Part shown: positions 26,127 through 34,352 of the stretch, piece after piece
How positions within the stretch are numbered: position 1 is the stretch's first letter
Layout: every line of letters starts with the position of its first letter
Source: Shumkonia mesophila
Lineage (GTDB): Bacteria > Pseudomonadota > Alphaproteobacteria > Rhodospirillales > Shumkoniaceae
Assembly: GCF_026163695.1 (NCBI RefSeq)
Contig: NZ_JAOTID010000002.1
Span: 652,146-716,145 of the forward strand
DNA: 64,000 nt
Direction: 5' to 3'
Notes under the pieces: generated by a model
Seen by the model: only the letters and a program-made list of their open reading frames with translations
The model's database searches: none
What the model was told of the DNA's origin: nothing
Program-made: the position numbers and the translations under genes

Positions 26127-27580
26127 GCCGCCGGCAGCGTCACCACCGCCCGCAGGCCGCCTTCCTCGCGGTTTTCCAGCGTCACCTCGCCGCCGTGGGC
26201 GCGCACGATGGTGCGCACCACGGCCAAGCCAAGGCCGACCCCGCCGGTCTCGCGGCTGCGCGAGCCTTCGACGCGGTAGAAGGCGGTGAACACCTTTTCC
26301 AGTTCGGCCGGCGGAATGCCCGGCCCGTCGTCCTCGACGGTGACGACGACGGCCTCGCTTGCCGGCTTCAGGGCCACGCGCGCGGTCCCGCCGTACTTGA
26401 TGGCATTGTCGATGAGGTTGCCGAAGGTGCGCTTGAGGCCCATCGGCGCCCCGTTGAAGGAAAACCGCCGTTCGCCGGTATAGCTGGCCGTATGGCCGGC
26501 ATCGACGGCGGCGTCGCACAGGCTTTGCAGAAGATCGGCGAGGTCGAGCGGCACCTGCTTTTCGCCGGCCGCGTCTTCGCGCGCGAAGGACAGCGTGGCG
26601 GCGATCATCGCCTCCATCTCCGCCAGATCGCCCAGCATCTTGCGGCGCTGCTCGTCGTCCTCGACGAATTCGGCGCGCAGCCGCATGCGGGTGATGGGGG
26701 TGCGCAGGTCGTGCGATATGGCCGCCAGCATGCGCGTGCGGTCCTCGATGAAGCTGCGCAGCCGCGTCTGCATCTCGTTGAAGGCGCGGGCCGCGCGGTG
26801 CACCTCGCGCGGGCCGCGCTCGTCGAGCGGCGGCGCGTTGACGTCGCGGCCCAGCCGTTCGGCGGCGCGGGTGAAGAAGGCGAGCGGCGCCGCGGCCTGC
26901 CATACCGCCCACACCGAGATGGCGATGACGGCCAGCGTCGCCGCCAGCATCGGCACCAGGATGCTGGACGACCAGAACGGCCGGATGACCAGGGGCGGCG
27001 CGAAGAAGTTGAGCCAGCTGCCGTCGGCAAGTCTCAGCGACAGGACCATGATGGGCTGGGGCAGGCCCGGCGGTCCGCCGAACGCGGGGCCCCGATTCGG
27101 GCCGAAGCCGCGACCGAAGTGATTCCACATCCCGTCCCTGCCGCCCCGGACGCCGCGGTCGGGGCGGTCGTTTTCGCCGTCGTCGATGATGGGAGGACTG
27201 CCGGGGTCGGCAACCGACACCCGCACCCGCTCCTCGCCGCCTTTTCCCAGTTCCTCGACGACGGCGTCGCGCACGCTGAGCGCCCAGGGATCGGCGGTCT
27301 TGCCGGCGGCCACGGGGGCGTTGCGGGTCCAGGTGACGCGCAGGCCGGGGCCGCGGCGGATGTCGCGGACGAAGGGCCGGCGCTCCTCGATGGGCAGTTC
27401 GTCGACGATCTGGGCCAGCGAGGTGATGCGCTCGGCCACCTGGGTGGCCAGCGAAGAGGACAGCGTGTGCGATCGCTCGGTCCAATAGAAGGCGAAGCCG
27501 ACGAGGTTGGAGATCATGAGGCCGAGCAGCAGGACGATGACCGTGCGCCCGACGATGCTGGAAGGCCAGCCGTACCTCAT
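26123..27580 (-). CDS. Sensor histidine kinase (OmpR/EnvZ-type partner)
   Basis: Inner-membrane kinase of 485 residues. TM1 spans about 11-31 and TM2 about 205-228. The periplasmic part between them is about 170 residues and contains a Gly/Arg/Asp-rich stretch (about 133-172, with FGRGFGPNRGPAFGGPPG). A HAMP-like segment follows, then the H-box AAISHDLRTPITRMR with His290, the N-box (TFGNLIDNAIKYG), and the G-boxes VEDDGPGIPPAEL and GGVGLGLAVV. The ATG overlaps the response-regulator stop (ATGA). The divergently encoded secreted protein carries a similar Gly/Arg/Phe-rich segment and may be a partner or target. Confidence 0.92.
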   Translation of the reverse strand: MRYGWPSSIVGRTVIVLLLGLMISNLVGFAFYWTERSHTLSSSLATQVAERITSLAQIVDELPIEERRPFVRDIRRGPGLRVTWTRNAPVAAGKTADPWALSVRDAVVEELGKGGEERVRVSVADPGSPPIIDDGENDRPDRGVRGGRDGMWNHFGRGFGPNRGPAFGGPPGLPQPIMVLSLRLADGSWLNFFAPPLVIRPFWSSSILVPMLAATLAVIAISVWAVWQAAAPLAFFTRAAERLGRDVNAPPLDERGPREVHRAARAFNEMQTRLRSFIEDRTRMLAAISHDLRTPITRMRLRAEFVEDDEQRRKMLGDLAEMEAMIAATLSFAREDAAGEKQVPLDLADLLQSLCDAAVDAGHTASYTGERRFSFNGAPMGLKRTFGNLIDNAIKYGGTARVALKPASEAVVVTVEDDGPGIPPAELEKVFTAFYRVEGSRSRETGGVGLGLAVVRTIVRAHGGEVTLENREEGGLRAVVTLPAA

Positions 27581-28314
27581 GGGGTTTCCACCGCCGGCGT
27601 GAAGACGTAGCCGCCGCCGCGCACCGTCTTGATCATCTGCGGATTGGCGGGGTCGGCCTCGATCTTGCGGCGCAGCCGGCTGACCTGGACGTCGATGGCC
27701 CGGTCGAACGGCTGGGAATCGCGGCCGCGCGCCAGATCCAGCAGCTGATCGCGGCTGAGTACCCGCTGCGGCCGCGACACGAAGGCGGCGAGAAGCTCGT
27801 ACTCGCCGCCGCTGAGCTCCACGCGCACGCCGTCGGGCGAAGTCAGCTCGCGCGAGTCCAGATTGAAGTTCCAGCCGGCGAAGGCGACGACGGTTTCGCC
27901 CTCGCCGTCGGCGATGGTCCTGGCCGCGCGTCGGCCCGGCTGGGCGTCGGCCCGGCGCAGCACCGCCTTGATGCGGGCCAGCAGCTCGCGCGGATTGAAC
28001 GGTTTGGGCAGATAGTCGTCGGCCCCCATTTCGAGGCCGATGATGCGGTCGGTCTCTTCGCCCATGGCGGTCAGCATGATCACCGGCACGGCGGACGAGG
28101 AGCGCAGGTTGCGGCACAGCGTCAGCCCGTCCTCGCCCGGCAGCATGAGGTCCAGCACGATCAGGTCGATGGCCCAGTCGGCCAGGACCTTGGCCATTTC
28201 GCGGCCGTCGGGCGCGGTGGTCACCCGATAGCCGTGCTTGCCGAGAAAGCGGCCCAGGAGGTCGCGGATCTCGCGGTCGTCGTCGACGACAAGGATGTGC
28301 GGCGAACTTTCCAT
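27577..28314 (-). CDS. OmpR/PhoB-family response regulator
   Basis: Response regulator of 245 residues. The receiver domain (about 5-118) has the acidic pair DDD, the phosphoacceptor Asp in LIVLDLMLPGEDG, the Thr in VIMLTAMGEE and the Lys in DDYLPKPFNPREL. The C-terminal winged-helix DNA-binding domain starts near VVAFAGWNFNLDSREL and includes LSRDQLLDLARGRDSQPFDRAI (quoted in part) and VSRLRRKIE. It is the first gene of the kinase operon. It is transcribed away from the duplicated secreted protein, across a short region holding repeated GTTAC-type sites that may be its operators. Confidence 0.94.
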   Translation of the reverse strand: MESSPHILVVDDDREIRDLLGRFLGKHGYRVTTAPDGREMAKVLADWAIDLIVLDLMLPGEDGLTLCRNLRSSSAVPVIMLTAMGEETDRIIGLEMGADDYLPKPFNPRELLARIKAVLRRADAQPGRRAARTIADGEGETVVAFAGWNFNLDSRELTSPDGVRVELSGGEYELLAAFVSRPQRVLSRDQLLDLARGRDSQPFDRAIDVQVSRLRRKIEADPANPQMIKTVRGGGYVFTPAVETP

Positions 28315-28490
28315 GGCGGCGACTATAGCCTCGGGCGCGCCGGCTGTGACGGAAAATCCGTTACCGACTGTATCGCCCCGCCGTCTTGAAATGTTCGGTT
28401 ACAAAAAACCCGGTGTTGGGACATCCGCCGGTTACAGAGCGGCGGTCTAATGGGGGCAATCGAGATCACCGCTGCCCAATGGAGAACATC
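28315..28490. promoter_or_regulatory. Divergent control region with GTTAC-type repeats
   Basis: A near-perfect palindrome GTGACGGAAAATCCGTTAC occupies 28346-28364. Two direct copies of CGGTTACA lie at 28396-28403 and 28429-28436, 33 bases (about three helical turns) apart. OmpR-type regulators bind such direct repeats, so autoregulation and control of the divergent gene by the neighbouring regulator is inferred. Confidence 0.55.
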
Positions 28491-29237
28491 ATGAAACGCT
28501 TTCCGCTTCGCTTTGCCGTCCTTGTCGCCCTGCCGGTCGCCTTCGGTCTGGCGGGTGTCGCCTATGCGGCTTCCGACGACACCCCTCCCCCGCCTTACGG
28601 TTTTTACGGTCCCGGCATGGGCATGGGTCCCGGCATGGGCATGGGTCCCGGCATGGGACCGGGCGTCCGCGGCGCCTACTGGGCCGACGCCAACCATGAC
28701 GGCACGCTGACCGTCGAGGAGGTCAAGACCTTCCTCGAGGCCCGCCACGACCGGCCCGGTTTCGAAAACCTCAAGGTCGGCACCATCAAGGAGAAGGATG
28801 CCAATACCCTGACCGCCGAGATCGTCACCGCCGAAGGCGCGCTGGTGCGCACCATGGAATTTCCGCGCAAGGTCGATGCGACCCTCGTCAACGCGCCTGG
28901 CCGTGACGGCTTTGGCCCAGGCATGCGCGGCGGGCGCGGCGGCTGGGGCCGCGGTTTCGGGCACGGCCGGCAGGCCGGTTTCGATGGCTTCGGCTTCGGC
29001 TTCGGCTCCGGCCCCGGTATGCACGCCGGCCTGATGGCCGACGGCGAGCTTTCGGTCGCCGAGGTCAAGGGCCTGATGGAGCGCCACCTGACCATGTGGA
29101 ACAACCCCAACCTCAAGGTCGGCGACGTCAAGGAGAAGGGTGCCCTGATTTCCGCCGACATCGTCACCAAGGACGGATCGCTGGTCCAGCACATGGAGTT
29201 CGACCGCAAGAGCGGTTTCCCCGTCCAAAGCCGCTAA
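28491..29237 (+). CDS. Secreted protein with two copies of an EF-hand-like module, unknown function
   Basis: Protein of 248 residues, family not recognised. A signal peptide (1-27, ending VAYA-A) is followed by a Pro/Gly/Met repeat (PGMGMGPGMGMGPGMGPG, about 41-58). Two similar modules follow. Module A (about 70-127) runs from DGTLTVEEVK through NLKVGTIKEK to VRTMEFPRK. Module B (about 184-240) runs from DGELSVAEVK through NLKVGDVKEK to VQHMEFDRK. Between them is a Gly/Arg/Phe-rich linker (FGPGMRGGRGGWGRGFGHGR). The DANHDGTLTVEEV segment resembles an EF-hand loop. It is transcribed divergently from a two-component system and ends at a strong terminator. Metal sensing or binding is only a guess. 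Confidence 0.8.
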   Translation: MKRFPLRFAVLVALPVAFGLAGVAYAASDDTPPPPYGFYGPGMGMGPGMGMGPGMGPGVRGAYWADANHDGTLTVEEVKTFLEARHDRPGFENLKVGTIKEKDANTLTAEIVTAEGALVRTMEFPRKVDATLVNAPGRDGFGPGMRGGRGGWGRGFGHGRQAGFDGFGFGFGSGPGMHAGLMADGELSVAEVKGLMERHLTMWNNPNLKVGDVKEKGALISADIVTKDGSLVQHMEFDRKSGFPVQSR

Positions 29238-29268
29238 CCCCATTCCTCCCCCACTCTGACTGATGCCT

Positions 29269-29297
29269 GCCGGCCCCTTGCGGGGCCGGCTTTTTTT
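29269..29297 (+). terminator. Rho-independent terminator
   Basis: A perfect 9-bp GC stem (GCCGGCCCC, loop TTGC, GGGGCCGGC) is followed directly by seven T residues. It lies 31 bases after the stop of the secreted-protein gene. Confidence 0.92.
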
Positions 29298-29329
29298 ATG
29301 GTGCGTAGCCACGGTGTCGGGCGAGCGAA

Positions 29330-29350
29330 AATCCCTAACGGGATTGAAAC
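29330..29350 (+). repeat. Single palindromic unit resembling a CRISPR repeat end
   Basis: AATCCC-TAAC-GGGATT is a perfect inverted repeat and continues as GGGATTGAAAC, the 3' end seen in many type I CRISPR repeats. Only one copy exists here, no spacers follow, and no cas gene is present. It lies in the leader of the tctC operon and may instead be an operator or a small RNA hairpin. Confidence 0.4.
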
Positions 29351-29437
29351 CGGGAGATGCCATTGATAGGGTGGAAGGTATAAAAAAAGAGCAAGATCGA
29401 CCCTCGATCCATAGGGAACAGCTTCCACGGAGAGACA

Positions 29438-30427
29438 ATGAAAACCTCCAATCCGCACACCGCCGCCATTCATTCGCTGGTCGCGGTCCTCGCGATCCTT
29501 TCCGTTTCCCTTGTCACCCATTCAGCCATCGGCGCCGACAAGTTCCCCGAGAAGCCGATCCAATTCATGATTCCGTTCGATCCGGGCGGGCAGTCGGATA
29601 CCGCCGTCATTCTCATGCGTTCCGGCCTGGAGGAGAAACTCGGCGTCGATGTCGTCGCCCAGCACCGTCCGGGCGGCGGCGGGGCCGTCGGCTGGACCAT
29701 GCTGGCCCGCGAAAAGGCGGACGGCCACACGATGGCGGTGACCAACCTCCCCCACATCATCGTGCAGCCGCTGATGACCAAGGGCGTCCAGTACAAGACC
29801 GAGGAACTGGCTCCGGTCTATCTGTACGCGTCCTCTCCGGGCGGCATCGCCGTGCTCAAGAGCGACGATCGTTTCAAGACGCTCAAGGATCTCGTCGACT
29901 TCGCCAAGGCCAACCCGGCCAAGCTGTCCATCGGCGGCACCGGCAAGTTCACCGGCAACCACCTGGGCTACCTGCAATTCGCCCAGATGGCCGGTATCGA
30001 CGCCAGCTATGTCAGCTTCAACGGCGCGGCGCCGCAAACGGCGGCCCTGCTTGGCAGCCACGTCATGGCCATCTATGGCGATACGTTCATCTTCTCCGAC
30101 AAGAAGGCGGAACTGCGGGTTCTCGCCGTCGCCACCGAAAAGCGCCTGGCCGATTTTCCCGACGCCCCGACCTTCAAGGAACTGGGCATCGATCTGGTGG
30201 GCGGCATCGACCGCGGGGTCACGGTTCCGGCCGGAACGCCCAAGGAGCGGATCAAGGTCCTGGCCGACGCCATCCGCCATGCGACCGCCAAGAAGGAATT
30301 CATCGACGGCATGCGGAAGCTGGGTTTCGACTTGTTCAACCTCGGCCCGGAAGAGTTTGCCGCCTTCATCGACAAGCGCAAGCAGCAGTACGTGAAGGTT
30401 CTCAAGGACAACGGCTTCCTGAAGTAG
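29438..30427 (+). CDS. tctC: Tripartite tricarboxylate transporter binding protein TctC (Bug family)
   Basis: Periplasmic solute-binding protein of 329 residues of the TctC/Bug family, for carboxylated solutes. A signal peptide (about 1-32) precedes EKPIQFMIPFDPGGQSDTAV, the family hallmark of beta-strand plus PGG loop. Further motifs are QHRPGGGGAVGWTMLAREK, KLSIGGTGKFTGNHLGYLQF and GVTVPAGTPKERIK. A purine-rich GGAGAGA site precedes the ATG. It is followed after 66 bases by the TctA-TctB fusion gene, completing a three-component carrier. The ligand is unknown. Confidence 0.92.
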   Translation: MKTSNPHTAAIHSLVAVLAILSVSLVTHSAIGADKFPEKPIQFMIPFDPGGQSDTAVILMRSGLEEKLGVDVVAQHRPGGGGAVGWTMLAREKADGHTMAVTNLPHIIVQPLMTKGVQYKTEELAPVYLYASSPGGIAVLKSDDRFKTLKDLVDFAKANPAKLSIGGTGKFTGNHLGYLQFAQMAGIDASYVSFNGAAPQTAALLGSHVMAIYGDTFIFSDKKAELRVLAVATEKRLADFPDAPTFKELGIDLVGGIDRGVTVPAGTPKERIKVLADAIRHATAKKEFIDGMRKLGFDLFNLGPEEFAAFIDKRKQQYVKVLKDNGFLK

Positions 30428-30493
30428 GCCGGCTTTCATTCGGGGCGGCGCCAGGCGCCGCCCTCCTTCTCTTCTCGACGAGGTAACGGCGGC

Positions 30494-32494
30494 ATGGACT
30501 GGCTTGGCCCCGCAGTCGCGAACGTCTTCGCGTTGAGCAATTTGCTTTGGCTTTTCCTCGCCGTCGCCGGCGGCATCCTGGTCGGCGCCCTTCCCGGCCT
30601 CACCGGAACCATGGCCATCGCGCTGATGGTGCCCTTCACCTACCCGATGTCGCCGGAAACCGCCCTCATCGTTCTCGGCGGCATTTACGTCGGTGCCATG
30701 TATGGCGGCTCCATCTCGGCCATCCTCATCAACACGCCGGGCGTTCCGGCGTCGATCGCCACCACATTCGACGGCTACCCCATGGCCACCCAGGGACGGG
30801 CCGAGGAGGCCCTGTGCGCGGCGGCCACCGGTTCGGGCGTGGGCGGCCTGCTGGGAACGGTCGTCCTGCTGTTCTTCGCCCCGGCGCTGGCCGTGGTCGC
30901 GCTGAAGTTCGGCCCTCCCGAATACTTCTGGCTGGGCATCATGGGTCTCGCCATCATCGCCAACCTGGCGGCCAGCAACATCTACAAGGGGCTGTTCGGC
31001 GGGTTGATCGGCGTCCTGCTCAGCACGATCGGCCTGTCGCCCAGCACCGGCGAGGTTCGTCTGACCTTCGGCACCGCCGATCTTTTAAGCGGCGTCGAGG
31101 TCATCGTCGCCCTCATTGGGCTGTTCTGTCTGCCGCAGGTCATCATCATGGCCGAACAGGCGCACCGGCAGGAAGGACTGGTCCTTTTCAAGCCCGACCG
31201 CGGCCGCGCGCTCCGTACGTTCCTTGTGGTTCTCCGCTCATGGGGCAACCTCATCCGCTCGTCCGTCATCGGCACCGTCATCGGCATCATCCCCGGGGCC
31301 GGCGGCAACGTCGCCGGCCTTCTGGCCTACCAGGAGGTCGTGCGGGCCGGGCGCGACAAGGAGTCTTTCGGCAAGGGTAACATCCAGGGGGTCATCGCCT
31401 CGGAAACCGCCAACAATGCCGCCGTCGAGGGGTCGCTGGTTCCGCTGCTGACGCTGGGCATTCCCGGGTCGCCGCAGGCGGCGGTGCTCTATGGCGCGCT
31501 GTTGCTGCACGGCCTTAGGCCGGGCGCCGAGTTGTTCACCGGACGTGGCGCCGAAATCACCTATACCTTCATCCTGTCCTTCTTTCTCGGCAACCTCATC
31601 ATGTTCGGCATCGGCATCTCGGCCTCGCGCCTCTACGCCCGGGCGCTCAATCTGCCCAACAACCTGCTGATGCCGGTTGTCCTGGCGCTTTCCGTGGTCG
31701 GCGCCTTCGCCGGGCGCAACAACCCGTTCGATGTCGGCATGATGCTGGCCCTGGGGCTGCTGGCCTACGGCGGCCTCAAGATCGGCCTGTCGGCGGCGCC
31801 GATCGCCTTGGGCATCATCCTCGGGCCCATCGCCGAGCGTGGCTTGGTCGAGTCCATGATGCTGTCCAGGGCCACCGGCGGTCTGTGGCAGCTTCTGTTC
31901 ACGCGCCCGCTTTCGCTGGTCCTCATCGCCCTCACCCTGATCTCGGTGTTCTGGCCGGCGATCGTCAAGGCGTGGGGCCGCTGGCGGGGCAACGTCGCGG
32001 CGAAACGAGGCAAGGCCGGTGCGAAGGACGCCACCGGCCAGGTCGCCGGTTACCTGTGGCTGGGCATTCCCGGGTCGCTGATCGCCGGCGTTGCCCTCCA
32101 GCAACTGGTCGACGTCGACCTCCAGACGGCGGTGGTTCCCGGTGTCGCGTCCGCCCTGATCGCCCTTGTTTCGGCCGGCTTCGTGCTCAAGGCGGCGCAG
32201 ATCCGGTTCCGGAGCGGGCCGGCGCCGCGCGCCGAACGTCACGGGACGGATCGTCGCCTTGCCGCGGTGGCGATGCTCGCGGCGGTGATCTATGCCGTCT
32301 TGATCCCGGCCCTTGGATTTTACGCAGCCACCTTTGCCGCCATCGTGTTTCTCGGCTGGATCCTTGAAATGCCGGATCGTCGCAACCGGCGATTGCCGCA
32401 GGTTCTCCTGATGGCGGTTGTCCTTTGCGGCGCCTTCTATGTCGTTTTTGGCATGATTTTCCACGTGCCGTTCCCGACCGGACTGTTGCTCTAG
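30494..32494 (+). CDS. Tripartite tricarboxylate transporter permease, TctA-TctB fusion
   Basis: Membrane protein of 666 residues. The first ~500 residues are a typical TctA large permease with GALPGLTGTMAIALMVPFTY, GAMYGGSISAILINTPGVPA, GIIPGAGGNVAGLLAY and LTLGIPGSPQAAVLYGALLL. After a basic hydrophilic linker (about 497-518) a second hydrophobic block of about 145 residues (from VAGYLWLGIPGSLIAGVALQ to the end) has the size and four-helix layout of TctB, normally a separate small permease. No separate tctB exists nearby, so this looks like a natural fusion that supplies both permeases in one chain. Confidence 0.88.
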   Translation: MDWLGPAVANVFALSNLLWLFLAVAGGILVGALPGLTGTMAIALMVPFTYPMSPETALIVLGGIYVGAMYGGSISAILINTPGVPASIATTFDGYPMATQGRAEEALCAAATGSGVGGLLGTVVLLFFAPALAVVALKFGPPEYFWLGIMGLAIIANLAASNIYKGLFGGLIGVLLSTIGLSPSTGEVRLTFGTADLLSGVEVIVALIGLFCLPQVIIMAEQAHRQEGLVLFKPDRGRALRTFLVVLRSWGNLIRSSVIGTVIGIIPGAGGNVAGLLAYQEVVRAGRDKESFGKGNIQGVIASETANNAAVEGSLVPLLTLGIPGSPQAAVLYGALLLHGLRPGAELFTGRGAEITYTFILSFFLGNLIMFGIGISASRLYARALNLPNNLLMPVVLALSVVGAFAGRNNPFDVGMMLALGLLAYGGLKIGLSAAPIALGIILGPIAERGLVESMMLSRATGGLWQLLFTRPLSLVLIALTLISVFWPAIVKAWGRWRGNVAAKRGKAGAKDATGQVAGYLWLGIPGSLIAGVALQQLVDVDLQTAVVPGVASALIALVSAGFVLKAAQIRFRSGPAPRAERHGTDRRLAAVAMLAAVIYAVLIPALGFYAATFAAIVFLGWILEMPDRRNRRLPQVLLMAVVLCGAFYVVFGMIFHVPFPTGLLL

Positions 32495-32581
32495 CCGGGC
32501 GGCTCGCGATTCCGGGTTGCCAAAACGGCCGCCGACCGGAATGCTCAGCCGTGCGATGGACGAGGTGGCGGGAGACGGCGG

Positions 32582-34243
32582 ATGATGCGGCGGTTCGGAC
32601 GATCGGCGTTGGTTGCGGCCCTGGTCTGGGGGCTGGCCGGGGCCGCCCAGGCGGCCAAGGACGAGCTGGTCATCGGCATCACCCAGTTCCCCTCGACCTT
32701 CCATCCCAGCATCGACGCCATGGCGGCCAAAAGCTACGTGCTCGGCATGACGCGCCGCCCCTTCACCACCTTCGATGCGAACTGGAAGCTGGTGTGCATG
32801 CTGTGCACCGAGCTGCCCACCATCGAGAACGGCCTGGCCAGGCCCGAGCGCACGCCGGACGGCCGGCGCGGCATCGCCGTCACCTACACCATCCGCCCGG
32901 ACGCCTTCTGGGGCGACGGCGTGCCGGTGACCACCAAGGACGTGCAGTTCACCTGGGAGGTCGGGCGCAACCCGAAGAGCGGGCTGACCAACATCGAGCT
33001 CTACCGCAGCCTTTACAAGGTCGATGCCGCCGACGACAAGACCTTCACGCTGCACTTCGACAAGCTCGGCTTCGACTATGCCGCCATCAACGATTTCGAT
33101 CTGCTGCCGGCTCACGTCGACAAGGTGCCGTTCGCCAACCCCGCCGAGTACCGGCACCGCACCGCGTTCGACACCGATACCCTGAACGAGGGCCTCTACT
33201 TCGGTCCCTATGTGATCGCCGAGGTGAAGACCGGCGCCCACGTCGTGCTGGAGCCCAATCCCCGCTGGTGGGGGCCGAAGCCGCATTTCCGGCGCATCGT
33301 GGTCAGGGTGATCGAAAACACCGCGGCGTTGGAGGCCAACCTGCTGTCGGGGGCCATCGACATGATCGCCGGCGAATTGGGCCTCACCCTCGATCAGGCC
33401 CTGGCCCTGGAAAAGCGCCAGGGCGGGCGCTTCGCCTTCGTCTATAAGCCGAGCCTGGTCTACGAGCACGTCGACCTCAACCTCGACAACCCGATCCTCG
33501 CCGACAAGCGGGTGCGCCATGCCCTGATCTATGCGCTGGATCGCGAGGCGATCAGCCAGCAGCTTTTCGCCGGCCGCCAGCCGGTGGCCCACACCAGCGT
33601 GAGCCCGCTCGACGAGGTCTATGCCGACGACGTTCCCCGCTATGCCTACGATCCCAAGCGGGCGATCCGGCTGCTGGCCGAGGCGGGGTGGGACCGCACC
33701 CGCAACGGGCTTCGCGTCAACGCCAAGGGCGAGCCGCTGTCGCTGGAAATCATCACTACCGCCGGCGACCGCACCCGCGAGCTGGTCCAGCAGGTGCTGC
33801 AAAGCCAGTGGCGCCAGGTCGGCATCGACGTGCGCATCAGAAACCAGCCGGCCCGCGTCATGTTCAGCCAGAGCGTGACGCCGCGGAAGTTCCCCGCCAT
33901 GGCCATGTACGCCTGGATGAGTTCGCCCGAGAACGTGCCGCGCACGACGCTGCATTCGGCCCACATCCCGAGTGCGGCCAACGGCTATGCCGGCCAGAAC
34001 TATCCCGGCTTCAGGAACGCCGAGATGGACGACCTGCTCGACCGCATTGAGGTCGAACTAGATTTAGCCAAGCGCAAGGCCCTGTGGCGGCGCCTCCAGG
34101 AGATCTACGTCGAGGAACTGCCGGCCATCCCCCTCTTCTTCCGCGCCGCCGCCTTCGTCCTTCCCAGGTGGCTGAAGGGCGTGGAGCCGACCGGCCACCA
34201 GTATCCGACGACCCTGTGGGTGGAGAACTGGCGTCCGGGTTGA
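32582..34243 (+). CDS. ABC transporter substrate-binding protein, family 5 (peptide/nickel type)
   Basis: Periplasmic binding protein of 553 residues (SBP_bac_5, DppA/OppA-like). A signal peptide of about 23 residues (ends AAQAA) precedes DELVIGITQFPSTFHPSID. Typical motifs are ITYTIRPDAFWGDG-like (here VTYTIRPDAFWGDGVPVT), GPYVIAEVKTGAHVVLEPNP, DKRVRHALIYALDREAI and ENVPRTTLHSAH. The C-terminal IYVEELPAIPLFFRAAAFVL is family-typical. It heads the cluster encoding a matching ATPase and permease set, although a dehydrogenase gene lies between. Whether it carries peptides, a metal chelate or a glycoside is not visible. Confidence 0.9.
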   Translation: MMRRFGRSALVAALVWGLAGAAQAAKDELVIGITQFPSTFHPSIDAMAAKSYVLGMTRRPFTTFDANWKLVCMLCTELPTIENGLARPERTPDGRRGIAVTYTIRPDAFWGDGVPVTTKDVQFTWEVGRNPKSGLTNIELYRSLYKVDAADDKTFTLHFDKLGFDYAAINDFDLLPAHVDKVPFANPAEYRHRTAFDTDTLNEGLYFGPYVIAEVKTGAHVVLEPNPRWWGPKPHFRRIVVRVIENTAALEANLLSGAIDMIAGELGLTLDQALALEKRQGGRFAFVYKPSLVYEHVDLNLDNPILADKRVRHALIYALDREAISQQLFAGRQPVAHTSVSPLDEVYADDVPRYAYDPKRAIRLLAEAGWDRTRNGLRVNAKGEPLSLEIITTAGDRTRELVQQVLQSQWRQVGIDVRIRNQPARVMFSQSVTPRKFPAMAMYAWMSSPENVPRTTLHSAHIPSAANGYAGQNYPGFRNAEMDDLLDRIEVELDLAKRKALWRRLQEIYVEELPAIPLFFRAAAFVLPRWLKGVEPTGHQYPTTLWVENWRPG

Positions 34244-34352
34244 CGCAGGCATCGCGGCAACCCTATTCCAACTCTGTATCGCCGCCGGGAGGAACCGACG
34301 GCAGGCGGACATGTCCAGTCCGCTGCCATCCCCTGCAACAAAGGAGTTCATC

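Noticed and set aside
26123..28117. Fusion of response regulator and histidine kinase in one 664-codon frame
   Set aside because: The upstream part is a shadow of the response regulator, whose own frame is complete; the kinase starts at ATG 27580 overlapping the regulator stop.
29330..29350. CRISPR array
   Set aside because: Only one repeat-like unit is present, with no second copy at spacer distance and no cas genes in the window.
31238..33964. 908-codon minus-strand frame across TctA-TctB and the binding-protein gene
   Set aside because: It spans two genes with clear homology and their intergenic gap, and has no recognisable protein motif; it is a codon-bias artefact.
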